Source: JAUVXJ01 sp964433755
GTDB taxonomy: Bacteria > Chloroflexota > Anaerolineae > UBA7937 > B3-Chlor
DNA length: 64,000 nucleotides
NCBI GenBank assembly: GCA_964433755.1
Contig: CAYSSR010000001.1
Location: 1,488,001 to 1,552,000, forward strand
Direction of reading: 5' to 3'
The translations under genes and the position numbers were made by a program. The notes beneath the pieces were generated by a model. The model searched no databases and was not told the DNA's origin. It saw only the letters and a list, made by a program, of their open reading frames with translations. This document shows, in pieces, positions 1 to 8,588 of the stretch (its first letter is position 1; each line of letters starts with the position of its first letter).

Positions 1-1
1 C

Positions 2-1159
2 GCCACCAAACGTAGCACCGCCGCAGTCATGGTGGCCTGTCTGCTGACACTGTCCTGCCTCGGTGTACGTCCCTACATCGGAGGTGCCGTCGAGGCTGAA
101 ACCGCTGGCGCTGCGCTCGGCCGACACAGCGTGAAGGCCGGCCTGCTTTTCACCGGGGCAAGCGCTCAAGCTCAAGGCCTCGAGCCAGTCTCGTTTCTCC
201 CTCTCGCTTTCGTTACGTGCTATCTCGAGCCGGACTGGTCAGGCACGGCGCGGTTCGGCTTCGCCTCCGCATGCCACCCTGCCGAGGAATACGACTATGC
301 ACAACTTCACGCAGACTGGTACGTCCAGTACCCCGGCTTTCGCACGGATCACGGGCCAGAGGATCTGGAGTATGCCCAGATCATCAGGCTCAACGAGTAC
401 TTCGAGCCCCCCGAGGAGCAAGCCATCGTACGCTACGCCCGCGCTCACCCCGGCACACTGTGGCTGATCGGCAACGAGCCTGATGCGCCGGCTCAGGACT
501 GCGTCATTCCGTCCGAGTACGCAGTGCTCTACCACCACTTCTATACGCTGATCAAGGGGACTGACCCCCAGGCCAAGGTGGCTATCGGCGGCGTGGTACA
601 GGGCACGCCTCTCCGTCTCCGCTACCTGGACCAGATCCTGGAAGAGTACCAGGACCTGTACGGCGAGAAGATTCCCGTCGACGTGTGGAACGTTCACGGG
701 TTCATCCTCCGGGAAAGGGTGAACTCGTGGGGTTGCCAGATCCCCTGCGGCCTCACAGCAACGCAGGGCAAGCTCTACGCGATCGACGATCACGACGACA
801 TGGCCATCTTTGCGGAGCAGATCGTACGCTTCCGCCAGTGGATGAAAGACCATGGGGAGCGGAAAAAACCTCTCATTGTCAGCGAATACGGGATTCTCCT
901 TCCCGAAGCCCTGGGCTACGACAGGGGTCGGGTGAGGCACTTCATGACCGCCACCTTCGACTACTTCCTCTCGGCCACCAGCAGTAGTCTGGGCTATAGA
1001 GAGGACGGAAACAGGCTGGTACAGGCCTGGAACTGGTACAGCCTCGACCACGAGGACTTCGAGGGGTACGAGAGCTGGGGTCACCTCTTCGACCCCGACA
1101 CGCGGGAGATCACCTCCCTCGGCACCGCTTACGGCAACTACGTATCGTCGTTACCGTAG
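2..1159 (+). CDS. Secreted glycoside-hydrolase-like protein (GH-A-type fold), 5' end outside window
   Basis: The reading frame is open to the window edge. The first ATG is at 29, but the codons before it encode Lys-Arg followed by a hydrophobic stretch, so the start of the signal peptide, and hence the gene, probably lies upstream of base 1. Counting from that ATG, the motif WLIGNEPDAP (Glu150) and the motif VSEYG (Glu286) sit where clan GH-A TIM-barrel hydrolases keep the acid/base and nucleophile glutamates; this is a family inference, and no substrate can be named. Between them is a conserved-looking segment VDVWNVHGF. The protein is expected to be exported. It lies 34 nt before the DUF11 gene, with which it is probably co-transcribed. 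A decayed copy of its last 30 codons lies downstream at 1843..1932. Confidence 0.7.
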   Translation, partial: ATKRSTAAVMVACLLTLSCLGVRPYIGGAVEAETAGAALGRHSVKAGLLFTGASAQAQGLEPVSFLPLAFVTCYLEPDWSGTARFGFASACHPAEEYDYAQLHADWYVQYPGFRTDHGPEDLEYAQIIRLNEYFEPPEEQAIVRYARAHPGTLWLIGNEPDAPAQDCVIPSEYAVLYHHFYTLIKGTDPQAKVAIGGVVQGTPLRLRYLDQILEEYQDLYGEKIPVDVWNVHGFILRERVNSWGCQIPCGLTATQGKLYAIDDHDDMAIFAEQIVRFRQWMKDHGERKKPLIVSEYGILLPEALGYDRGRVRHFMTATFDYFLSATSSSLGYREDGNRLVQAWNWYSLDHEDFEGYESWGHLFDPDTREITSLGTAYGNYVSSLP

Positions 1160-1193
1160 CGTACGGCCGCTCACTTCAGGAAGGGAGGAGCCA

Positions 1194-1736
1194 GTGAACC
1201 GACGGAAGAAGCTGAGCATCCTGGCGGCCATCGTGGGATCCATTCTGCTCCTGGCACTCATGGCCTCGCTGGCCTCCACAACCTGGGCCACTCCAGCTCA
1301 GAACGACACTGTCTCCTATGCCGTGCTAGAGAAGTACTGCCCCGACACTATGGTGGCTCGAGGACAGTCGACCCAGTTCACGATCCTGGTGTACAACGTC
1401 ATGACGCTGACGCAGACCTGGTACAGCACGGTGCTCACGGACCCCATCGACGCCAACCTCCAGGTCACCGGCGTCGGCACGACGCACGGCTACGCCACCT
1501 GGGTGGGCCAGGACGTGACGTTCACCCTCGGAACCATGTATCCCGGGGCCGAGGCGATACTGACGATCAACGTCAGGGTGAGAGAGGATGCGCCTCAGGG
1601 TCACGATGTGACCAACATCGCCTATCTGAAGCGCAGCGGGTATCCGACCGTCAACTCCGGGGACTTCCCGTCCTCACGGATGTTCAGGGTCTGCTACGAA
1701 CAGGAGCTCCCCTTGGCGATGAGGCGTTACCCGTAG
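1194..1736 (+). CDS. Secreted DUF11-domain protein
   Basis: This 180-aa protein starts at GTG 1194, with the ribosome site AAGGGAGGAG at 1181-1190. Residues 1-32 form a signal peptide (Arg-Arg-Lys-Lys, a hydrophobic core, then a cut after TWA). Residues about 40-155 look like a DUF11 (conserved repeat) Ig-like domain: an unpaired-strand pattern with TQFTILVYN, the LTDPIDANLQV region and GAEAILTINVRV. Such domains occur in cell-surface and exported proteins of Chloroflexota, often as spacers. Here there is only one domain and no visible anchor or sorting signal, so it may be secreted or held by a partner. It sits just after the hydrolase-like gene, which suggests joint export. No enzymatic residues are visible. 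Confidence 0.7.
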   Translation: MNRRKKLSILAAIVGSILLLALMASLASTTWATPAQNDTVSYAVLEKYCPDTMVARGQSTQFTILVYNVMTLTQTWYSTVLTDPIDANLQVTGVGTTHGYATWVGQDVTFTLGTMYPGAEAILTINVRVREDAPQGHDVTNIAYLKRSGYPTVNSGDFPSSRMFRVCYEQELPLAMRRYP

Positions 1737-1842
1737 GATCAACCGCCGGGCCATGCTGGCCTCGAGTGGCCTGTGCACGCCCAGGTCCTGGCCCGCAACG
1801 TTCTCCGGGCCTGAGACCTGGAGTCGCTCCGAAGCCCGGGCC

Positions 1843-1932
1843 GAAAGCCGCAGCCCCCTCTCCGACCCCAACACCAAGCAGATCACCCCCCTCGGCATCG
1901 CTTACGGCGAATACGTATCCCCGTTGCCGTAG
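1843..1932 (+). pseudogene. Decayed copy of the C-terminus of the hydrolase-like gene
   Basis: The frame from 1864 reads DPNTKQITPLGIAYGEYVSP, then LP and the stop TAG at 1930-1932. The intact gene ending at 1159 finishes DPDTREITSLGTAYGNYVSS, then LP and stop. Nucleotide similarity runs past the stop (TAGCGTA followed by a GCCCGC/GGCCGC-like stretch) and upstream to about 1843 (Glu-Ser aligned). No matching upstream half is present, so this is a truncated tandem duplicate. The rest of 1737..2041 shows no gene. Confidence 0.75.
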
Positions 1933-2041
1933 CGTAAGCCCGCACTCTCCACATCCCATCCGAACCCGAGCCTGACGAGGAGCACCAATAGCTGGTGGGT
2001 CGTTGTCTGCCTGGGGACGACCCGATTCCCGGTGGCCCGCT

Positions 2042-3025
2042 TCACTCCTCTTCCAGCGCTTCCAGCAGCCGCTCGGCCAGCCACAGGTCATAGAGCCACA
2101 TGTCCTGCCTCCTGCTGGCAGCGCGCTCCACGACGATCCCCTCTGGTCCAGCTTGTAGCTCCATCCCCAGCCAGCGCTTGGCCTTGCGCAACTCCTTGAG
2201 GCTCTCCTCGACGGCTCTGGGGGCGCCTTCTCCAGCGATTAGCTTGCCTTCCCTGCTCTCCACCGTGAAGGGCGGGACTGGCGCCTCCACCACCGTGTGG
2301 TTGCGTTTGCCGTCGACCACAACCTGTACCGGCCTGCCGTGCCGGGTGCCACCCAACACCGTTGCTGACCCGGAGACCAGTCCCCAGGGCCCTTCCAAGG
2401 CCGTCCTGGCGATCCTCTTGAGGTCAATGTTGGGCCTGTCCACCACCGCCAATCCCAGCGGCCTCAAATAGGCGTACTCGCCCGCGCCGATGCTTGCCCC
2501 AAGCAGGAATGGAGTTCTCACCAGCATGAGGATGGCCAGGATCACGAATCCAGCCGCGAAGTACCCCTGCCTCTGCTGGGTGAGGATGCCCAGCGCGGTA
2601 AGCCAGGGACCAGTCAGTACGTAGAGGACGAGCACGTTCCCCCAGCCGAACCACTCCAGTACCGGACGCCGGGCAGCCTTCTCCAACTTCCCCAGTTCCT
2701 CCACGTCTCCCCCAGAGATGGTCATGGCCTCCGACAGTGTGGACCAGTTCCTGAGCGCCTTGATCTCCGGCACCTCCTCCCCGGCTTCTCCACGCAAGCG
2801 CTTGGGGTCGGTGTACCCCAGGAACAACAACTGCACCCACCAGTAGACCAGAGCGCCGATCACCCACAAGGTCGTGGGAGCACATATCACCGGCAGCCAC
2901 ATGCCTTCGAATGTCCTTGGAGCAAGCCGGCCCAAGGCTACGGTGATGACGATAACCACAACGATACCGCCGAAGATGTACGCCCTGTAGAAAGGCGAGT
3001 CCCCACCTGCTCCAGTGCCTGGCAT
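2042..3025 (-). CDS. Membrane protein of unknown function
   Basis: This is a 327-aa protein that I do not recognise. Four hydrophobic segments are visible at about residues 15-33, 43-70, 122-145 and 150-175. Between the second and third is a polar, charged loop (TDPKRLRGEAGEEVPEIKAL). The C-terminal half, about residues 180-327, is soluble and charged; it ends in an acidic tail and has a Lys/Arg-rich stretch near KELRKAKRWLG. The most likely layout is a membrane anchor with a large cytoplasmic C-terminal domain. The gene is convergent to the DUF11 gene and is separated from the acyl-CoA synthetase upstream by a hairpin at 3204..3233. The upstream ribosome site is weak, so the start is less certain than the frame. 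Confidence 0.6.
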   Translation of the reverse strand: MPGTGAGGDSPFYRAYIFGGIVVVIVITVALGRLAPRTFEGMWLPVICAPTTLWVIGALVYWWVQLLFLGYTDPKRLRGEAGEEVPEIKALRNWSTLSEAMTISGGDVEELGKLEKAARRPVLEWFGWGNVLVLYVLTGPWLTALGILTQQRQGYFAAGFVILAILMLVRTPFLLGASIGAGEYAYLRPLGLAVVDRPNIDLKRIARTALEGPWGLVSGSATVLGGTRHGRPVQVVVDGKRNHTVVEAPVPPFTVESREGKLIAGEGAPRAVEESLKELRKAKRWLGMELQAGPEGIVVERAASRRQDMWLYDLWLAERLLEALEEE

Positions 3026-3203
3026 CTCAATGGCCCCCAGTCTGTGCTTTGTTGGAATCGGCTTCTCGACAGCAAGCCCCGACCATCGCCTATGTTGGCG
3101 TGATTGTACGGTGCTTCGTCATCCTTGCCAACAGCCGCTCTCAGGCTGCGTTTTGAAGCGACGGGCGTGGACCTGATCGAGGAAACGCCGAGCACACAAG
3201 ATG

Positions 3204-3233
3204 AAGGGGAACGCCTCGCGGAGCGTTCCCCTT
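3204..3233 (-). terminator. Hairpin terminator after the acyl-CoA synthetase
   Basis: AAGGGGAACGC (3204-3214) pairs perfectly with GCGTTCCCCTT (3223-3233) around an 8-nt loop. It lies 70 nt beyond the stop of the minus-strand synthetase at 3306 and before the membrane-protein gene. There is no long T run on the minus strand, so it may be a weak or factor-assisted terminator. Confidence 0.6.
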
Positions 3234-3305
3234 TCTGCACTTCCGAGCACCCCGGTAAGGCTTGCCACGAGCATACCACCCCCCGGGAAAACGCGCTCCC
3301 AGACT

Positions 3306-4793
3306 TCACCCGTGCCGTTCTCTGATCTCCCTTTTCAGCAGCTTGCCGGTGCTGCTCTTCGGTAGTTCATCGACGACGATGAACTCCTTGGGGACTTTGA
3401 AATTGGCCAGCCTGGCCTTCAACCACTGCCTGAGAGGTTCCGGCTCCACCTGCTGGCCTTCCCGCTGCACGATGAACGCCGTCACCCGTTCGCCGTACTC
3501 TTCGTCGGGTAGTCCAACCACTGCGCACTCCAGCACTTCCGGGCGGGTGTAGAGGAGTTCCTCGATCTCCCGGGGATAGACGTTCTCGCCACCGGTGATG
3601 ATCATGTCCTTCAAGCGGTCCACGATGTACAAGTAGCCATCCTCGTCCATCACCCCGATGTCACCGGACCGAAACCAATCGCCCCAGAAAGCCGCTTCCG
3701 TCTCCTGGGGGTTGTTCAAGTATCCCTTGGTGATGTTGGGTCCGCTGATGCAGATTTCGCCCCGCTCGCCTGGTCCCAGTATGTTGCCCTGAAGATCCCG
3801 GATCTGGACCTCGATCAGATTGGCCACAGTGCCCACAGAGCCGATCACGTGCCGATAGTAGTGGTTGAAGGTGACCATGGCGGCGCTCTCGGTCATACCA
3901 TAGGATTCGTGGATGTCCAATCCAGTCTGCGCCTTCCATTCCCGCACCACCTCGGCGGCCATACTCGCCGCAGCCGAGAAACAGTAAGTGACCGAAGCGA
4001 TCTTCTTCCGCAGGTCCGGGAGTCTCAGCAGGCGGATATAGATGGTGGGCACACCAAAGAACTTGGTGACCTGAAAACGATGGATGGCCTCCAGTACCTT
4101 TTCCAGATCGAAGCTGGGCAAGAGAACGATGGAGCCGCCGCTGTGCACGGTGGCACCGAGAATGTGGATCTGCCCGAACACGTGATTCAAGGGCAGATAG
4201 CACAGGGCCCGGTCGTTTGGCCCGCACCGTTCGTAGTGCGCGATGTTGAAGACCGACGTCTGGATGTTCTGGTGGCTCAGCATAGCCCCCTTGGGGATAC
4301 CTGTGGTCCCGCCGGTGTAGAGGATGGCCGCGGTGTCGTGCCGGTTCCGTTCGACGGTCTTGAAATCCGCTGTCCCCTTCTCAGCAAAACGCGTCCAGGA
4401 GATGTCTCCATGATCGCAGACAATCAGTTCTAGAAACGGCCATGCTCCACGGTCCTTCAAGTCGTCCAGCTTGTCATCCGCGGTGAGGAGAATCTTCGGC
4501 TCAGAGTCCGTCAGGCTCCTGGAGAGCTCGTGTTTCATCAGCAGGTGCGAGAACGTTGCCGCGACCGCGCCGGCCTTGAGGGCGCCGTAATAGAAGACCA
4601 GCCAGGCATAGGTATTGGGAGCGCAAAGCCCGACGTGATCGCCGGGTTGCACCCCCGCGCCGACGAGGGCTGACGCTACGCGATTGGCGTCCCGACGAAA
4701 CTCGGAGTAGGTGACAGTTCTGTCTCCCTCGATGACGGCAGGGTGATCAGGGAAATGGGTGGCCGCTTGATCGAGATTGGCGGCGACGTTCAC
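3306..4793 (-). CDS. AMP-forming acyl-CoA synthetase (FadD-like)
   Basis: This 495-aa enzyme of the ANL superfamily joins a carboxylic acid to CoA through an acyl-adenylate. The phosphate-binding loop YTGGTTGIPKG is at residues 159-169, the adenine-site motif YGMTE at 298-302, the hinge region GDIGVMDEDGYLYIVDRLKD near 378-396, and the adenylation lysine is K484 in STGKLLKRE. Length and motif spacing are normal for medium/long-chain or aromatic acid ligases, but the substrate cannot be read from sequence. It appears monocistronic, with a hairpin behind it at 3204..3233. It is one of two such ligases in the window; the other is inside the ABC importer operon at 9473..11413. Confidence 0.9.
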   Translation of the reverse strand: MNVAANLDQAATHFPDHPAVIEGDRTVTYSEFRRDANRVASALVGAGVQPGDHVGLCAPNTYAWLVFYYGALKAGAVAATFSHLLMKHELSRSLTDSEPKILLTADDKLDDLKDRGAWPFLELIVCDHGDISWTRFAEKGTADFKTVERNRHDTAAILYTGGTTGIPKGAMLSHQNIQTSVFNIAHYERCGPNDRALCYLPLNHVFGQIHILGATVHSGGSIVLLPSFDLEKVLEAIHRFQVTKFFGVPTIYIRLLRLPDLRKKIASVTYCFSAAASMAAEVVREWKAQTGLDIHESYGMTESAAMVTFNHYYRHVIGSVGTVANLIEVQIRDLQGNILGPGERGEICISGPNITKGYLNNPQETEAAFWGDWFRSGDIGVMDEDGYLYIVDRLKDMIITGGENVYPREIEELLYTRPEVLECAVVGLPDEEYGERVTAFIVQREGQQVEPEPLRQWLKARLANFKVPKEFIVVDELPKSSTGKLLKREIRERHG

Positions 4794-5006
4794 TCTGTTT
4801 CCTCCCTCATATCACAGTGAGAACGAGATGATCGCGCAAACGCGGTGACGGAGCAAGCACAGCAGACTCGGGTCTATGAGGACATCCACTGCTACCGCAA
4901 GTCGAACGTGGTCGACTCTCCGCGCCCTATGGCACCCCCGCAAGCACCTTTGGTGAATCCATGCTCGCTCTGACATCACGTCACGCACACGGTCTCCGCG
5001 TCGTCT

Positions 5007-5753
5007 TCACTCGCCTGGTGGCTTGAGACCGAGCTCGAGCAGCAGGCGCCGGACGAACTCCAGTCCGTCCGCTTTGTAGGCAGGAAGCACCCAGGGCATG
5101 CGCCGCAACGTGTCCAGCATGGAAGGCAGTATGTCATAAGGGATAGATATCAGTTGCCGACCCTCCGGGAAGAGCTTTCTGCGCTTTATCCCGTGGCCAA
5201 GACCGGTGGTGACGTAGTTGAGCTCCCCGGTCAGATGTGGGTGGACGAGAATCCACGCGCATCCTATGGCGCTGGAGAACTTGCTCGACCACATCTGCCC
5301 CGTTCTGTAACTCATTGCCCTGAGCAGTATCTCCGCCTGGCTGGTATTAGCCATGAGAACCAGGACATCTGGCTCGAACGAGAGTTTGTCCAATGGGGCA
5401 AAGGCAACGTAGTTGACGACGCCTCTGCCTATCGTGGGGAGGTACAGATACAACCTGTTCGCCGCTCTTGGTTCCTCGAAGATCTTGAGCCCTGCCCCGA
5501 ACTGTCCGCTGATGAAGGGCGGCTCGGCATCGGCTTGACCCAGCACGTAGGGTCCTGCCGGGCAGGTATGGTTATCCACGTCAGCGAAGAAGGCGTGCCC
5601 TTCCTGCGCGTGCTTGAGCATCTCGCAGAGAGCCATCTTCTCAGCCAGCCTGTCGAGCGCGCCTGGTCGTTCCACTAGGAACTTGACTCCCACCGGCTGC
5701 ACGTCGAAGTGGAACTTGTCCAGTGTAGCGAGATCATCTTCGCTGAGGGTCAT
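5007..5753 (-). CDS. DUF169 family protein
   Basis: This 248-aa protein has the DUF169 (COG2043) pattern: QPVGVKFLVE at the N-terminus, CEMLKHAQEG and CPAGPYVLG with conserved cysteines, NYVAFAPLDKL, and the block DVLVLMANTSQAEILLRAM. The family's biochemical role is not established. It recurs in anaerobes, often near redox or CoA genes, and its conserved Cys residues suggest cofactor or metal binding. The ATG at 5753 follows an AGGAGG-type ribosome site. It is transcribed in the same direction as the synthetase downstream, about 210 nt away. The hairpin at 5888..5916 lies upstream of it. Confidence 0.8.
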   Translation of the reverse strand: MTLSEDDLATLDKFHFDVQPVGVKFLVERPGALDRLAEKMALCEMLKHAQEGHAFFADVDNHTCPAGPYVLGQADAEPPFISGQFGAGLKIFEEPRAANRLYLYLPTIGRGVVNYVAFAPLDKLSFEPDVLVLMANTSQAEILLRAMSYRTGQMWSSKFSSAIGCAWILVHPHLTGELNYVTTGLGHGIKRRKLFPEGRQLISIPYDILPSMLDTLRRMPWVLPAYKADGLEFVRRLLLELGLKPPGE

Positions 5754-5887
5754 TCTAGCCTCCTGTAGCTAGGTACACCAAAGTGCAATACTCATGACTC
5801 GGCCCATCATGCTGAAAGGGCCCACCTCCGCAGCCCGGTCCCCCTCAGTGCCTTGACGCCAGCACCAGCATTCAGCATCGAAACGCG

Positions 5888-5916
5888 CTGTGCGCTATGT
5901 ACCCCATAGCGCACAG
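5888..5916. repeat. 12-bp perfect inverted repeat with 5-nt loop
   Basis: CTGTGCGCTATG (5888-5899) and CATAGCGCACAG (5905-5916) are exact reverse complements separated by TACCC. It lies between the end of the importer operon (6040) and the DUF169 gene start (5753). It could be a second terminator for the operon or an operator/leader hairpin for DUF169. No T tract follows on either strand. Confidence 0.6.
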
Positions 5917-6004
5917 AGTGCACGACCTATCCAGCAGGGTTACGCAGGCTTTCTCGCGCTCTCGCGCTTGGGACCAGCAAACGCGTGAGGGCATTGGGAG
6001 TTGG

Positions 6005-6030
6005 CGGGGGCTCCGTGTGTGGAGCCCCCG
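6005..6030 (-). terminator. Hairpin terminator of the branched-chain-type importer operon
   Basis: CGGGGGCTCC (6005-6014) and GGAGCCCCCG (6021-6030) form a perfect 10-bp GC-rich stem with loop GTGTGT, 10 nt after the stop codon of the binding-protein gene. The T tract is absent, which is common for GC-rich stems in this type of genome. Confidence 0.7.
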
Positions 6031-6039
6031 GACCAGTGG

Positions 6040-7365
6040 CTACTCGTGCTTGTAGATGTGTTGAAGTGGGTAGTTCCCAACGTCTACTATCTTCCCGTCC
6101 TGTATCTGCTGAACGCGTACAGCCTCCATACCCTCTACATCGCCTGGGCCATACGTCAGTGGCGTACTGGTCAAGTCCCCAGTGTCCAGATCTTTGATCG
6201 AGTAGTAGCCGTACTCCAGCACATCGACCGGCGCTAGCTGGTCGGCAGGAATCTGCTCCATAGCCAGTCTCAGGGCCTCGACCTGGATCATGGCCTCGAT
6301 GACGCCGTGGATGTACATGATGTGGGTCACTTTGTCATCGGGGCGGTAGGTGTCCTGCAATTCGTTGACGAACTGCATCCCGGCTCCGGTGTCATCCCAG
6401 GACGGGTAGCCACCACCGACCACGAAACCCTCACCCAGGTCGCCCATGGCCGGCAGGAACACCTGAAGGTGGCTCGGTGTGGCACAGGCAAACGTGATCT
6501 TGTAGCCAAGATGGGGACCCATGTCCAGCCTGACCGCTTCCTTGATGGTCGGCTGCGAACCAGGGTTGATCATGACCCCCAACGTGAGATCGACGTTGTT
6601 GTCCTTCAGCCACAGGAGTTGGGTGGTGGGTGGTGCGCTGGGTACTAGCTCCACGTACTGGGTGCCCACGAACTCGTATCCCAGCCCCGTGAGGTAGTCC
6701 GTGAACTCAGGTATCTCGATGGACCGGCCCATGGCGTTGTCCGCGGTGAGGATGGCGACCCTCGGCGCTCCATGTCCCTCCCAATTCTCCAGGAACCACT
6801 CGGCGACCGCCGCAAGGCTATCGGTGTAGATCGGGTAGGTCGTGAAGACGGTTTGGGGCGGAGAGAGCAAGTAGGGTCCAGTGGCCATGCTGGGGGCACC
6901 GATGCGGTCCTCGTTCAGCAAGTCCTTCAGGGCCAGGGCCTGCGGTGACCCGCCTATTCTGTAGACCAGCATGCCCATTGCCTTGAGCTCCTCATAGATG
7001 CTCAAAGCCTTCTCTACGTTGAGCTCGTCGTCACGCCACAGCAGCTCGAGGGTGACGTCATCGGGGAACGTCTCCTCTCGCCACGGAGCCAGCATCTTGG
7101 TCTCGTTCACGTACTGGACGTAGTCATCGTAGGCAGCCAGAACCGCCGCCGTATCTTCAGCGTACGCCCCGGTCAGCGCCATGGCGCCGCCGACGTACAG
7201 AACCGTCGGTGGTGCGGGGGTTGCGGTCGGCGGAGGAGTCGTCGGCGCTGGCGTCTCCCCCGGAGGGGTAGTCGGTTCAGGTGCCGGTGCCGGCGTGCCG
7301 CAGGCGCTGGCTGCCATCGAAAGCAACAGGACCGCGATCAGGATTGTGGCAAACTTGGCTTTCAC
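6040..7365 (-). CDS. Branched-chain-type ABC importer substrate-binding lipoprotein
   Basis: I place the start at GTG 7365, preceded by AGGAGG at 7375-7380. This gives a 442-aa precursor beginning with a short basic n-region, a hydrophobic core and the lipobox LSMAASAC, followed by a Thr/Pro-rich linker. The body is a Peripla_BP_6 (LivK-like) two-lobe domain, with LYVGGAMALTGAYAED at the first strand and a VAILTADNAMGRSIE segment in mid-lobe. It should be lipid-anchored outside the membrane and deliver ligand to the LivH/LivM pair encoded upstream. The linked acyl-CoA ligase suggests a carboxylic acid rather than an amino acid ligand; this is inference. It is the last gene of the operon, followed by the hairpin at 6005..6030. 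Confidence 0.88.
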   Translation of the reverse strand: MKAKFATILIAVLLLSMAASACGTPAPAPEPTTPPGETPAPTTPPPTATPAPPTVLYVGGAMALTGAYAEDTAAVLAAYDDYVQYVNETKMLAPWREETFPDDVTLELLWRDDELNVEKALSIYEELKAMGMLVYRIGGSPQALALKDLLNEDRIGAPSMATGPYLLSPPQTVFTTYPIYTDSLAAVAEWFLENWEGHGAPRVAILTADNAMGRSIEIPEFTDYLTGLGYEFVGTQYVELVPSAPPTTQLLWLKDNNVDLTLGVMINPGSQPTIKEAVRLDMGPHLGYKITFACATPSHLQVFLPAMGDLGEGFVVGGGYPSWDDTGAGMQFVNELQDTYRPDDKVTHIMYIHGVIEAMIQVEALRLAMEQIPADQLAPVDVLEYGYYSIKDLDTGDLTSTPLTYGPGDVEGMEAVRVQQIQDGKIVDVGNYPLQHIYKHE

Positions 7366-7541
7366 TTCCTTTGTCCTCCTATCCTTTCTGGTTTCTGATG
7401 GGTCCATGCCGGGAGCCCACCCCTTGCTGGCGAAGCGGAACGGAGTACCCATCAAGCACATTCCTGCTAGGGCCGATCACCCCCTTCACTAGATCCTACA
7501 GAGATACCCCGCAACAGAACGGCCGCTCTTCGTCTGTACTT

Positions 7542-8585
7542 TCAGTGCGAGAACGGCCATAACCTGTAGTACCCCTTGATCATGTCCCAACGGTGGGCCA
7601 GCCCTCTGGGCTCAAAGATCAGGAAGAGCATGATTACCACGCCGCGGCTGATCAGGGCCAGTGAAGCCGCCGCCTGGGCAGCCACTACAGCAGAGAGGAC
7701 TGGGCCCACCATGGTAACCAGTTCGTCCAGCAGTTTGAGGGACACGGCACCAAAGATGGCCCCGGGGACGCTCCCCATGCCGCCCACGATGAGCATGCCC
7801 AGGTACCACACCGAGTTCATGAACGGGAATTGGTCAAGACAAGCGAAGGCGAAGTAGTGAACCAGCAGGGACCCAGCAACGCCCGCGTAGACGCACCCGA
7901 TGAAGAACGCCAGCAGCTTGTAGGCCCACAGATTGACGCCCATGACCTCGGCTGCCAGGTCGTTGTCCCTGATCGCCACGAAGGCTCTGCCCGCCCTGGT
8001 CCTGACGATGTTCTGGGCCAGGAATGTAGCCAGACAAGCCACAGTCATCACCAGGTAGAAGTAGCTAGTCTTGGACCTGAAGACAAAGCTGCCGATCTCA
8101 GGCCTGGGCACCGACAGACCATCAGGACCACCGGTGACACTCCGCAACTGGATGATGACCCAAACGATGATGAACTGGGCGGCTATCGTCGCCATGATCA
8201 GGTAGAAGCCCTTGATCTTGAGCGATGGCAGGCCGAAGATCAGTCCCGCCAATCCCGCAGCCAGGGCGGCACAGGGCAGCGCCACCCAGAAGGGCGCCCC
8301 CATCTTGGCGGTCAGGATCCCCGAGGTGTAAGCACCCACCGCCATGAAGCCAGCGTGCCCGATGGAGATCTGACCACAGTACCCGGTCAGGATGTTCAGC
8401 CCATGGACGCTAACAATCGTGATACCGATGATGGTCATGATCGTCAGCACTCTGTCGCTGAAGAACAGCGGGCACGCGGCCAAGAAGACGAGGAAGGCCA
8501 GCAACATCGCCCACTGTGTCTTGGTGCGCAGGGCACCCATGTCTTGCGCATAGTTCTGTGCGAAGATGCCACAGGGCAGACTCAT
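7542..8585 (-). CDS. livM: Branched-chain-type ABC importer permease (LivM-like)
   Basis: This 347-aa integral membrane protein has about nine hydrophobic segments and the LivM hallmarks: GYCGQISIGHAGFMAVGAY near residue 70, GLPSLKIKGFYLIMATIAAQ, and the cytoplasmic coupling segment VAIRDNDLAAEVMGVN. It forms the translocation path with the LivH-like protein, whose stop lies 3 nt upstream. The ATG at 8585 has GAGAGGA 8 nt before it. A gap of 176 nt separates it from the binding-protein gene. Confidence 0.9.
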   Translation of the reverse strand: MSLPCGIFAQNYAQDMGALRTKTQWAMLLAFLVFLAACPLFFSDRVLTIMTIIGITIVSVHGLNILTGYCGQISIGHAGFMAVGAYTSGILTAKMGAPFWVALPCAALAAGLAGLIFGLPSLKIKGFYLIMATIAAQFIIVWVIIQLRSVTGGPDGLSVPRPEIGSFVFRSKTSYFYLVMTVACLATFLAQNIVRTRAGRAFVAIRDNDLAAEVMGVNLWAYKLLAFFIGCVYAGVAGSLLVHYFAFACLDQFPFMNSVWYLGMLIVGGMGSVPGAIFGAVSLKLLDELVTMVGPVLSAVVAAQAAASLALISRGVVIMLFLIFEPRGLAHRWDMIKGYYRLWPFSH

Positions 8586-8588
8586 CTA

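Noticed and set aside
239..1084. Minus-strand open frame of 281 codons
   Set aside because: Antisense to the hydrolase-like gene, which has clear NEP and SEYG motifs and a signal peptide.
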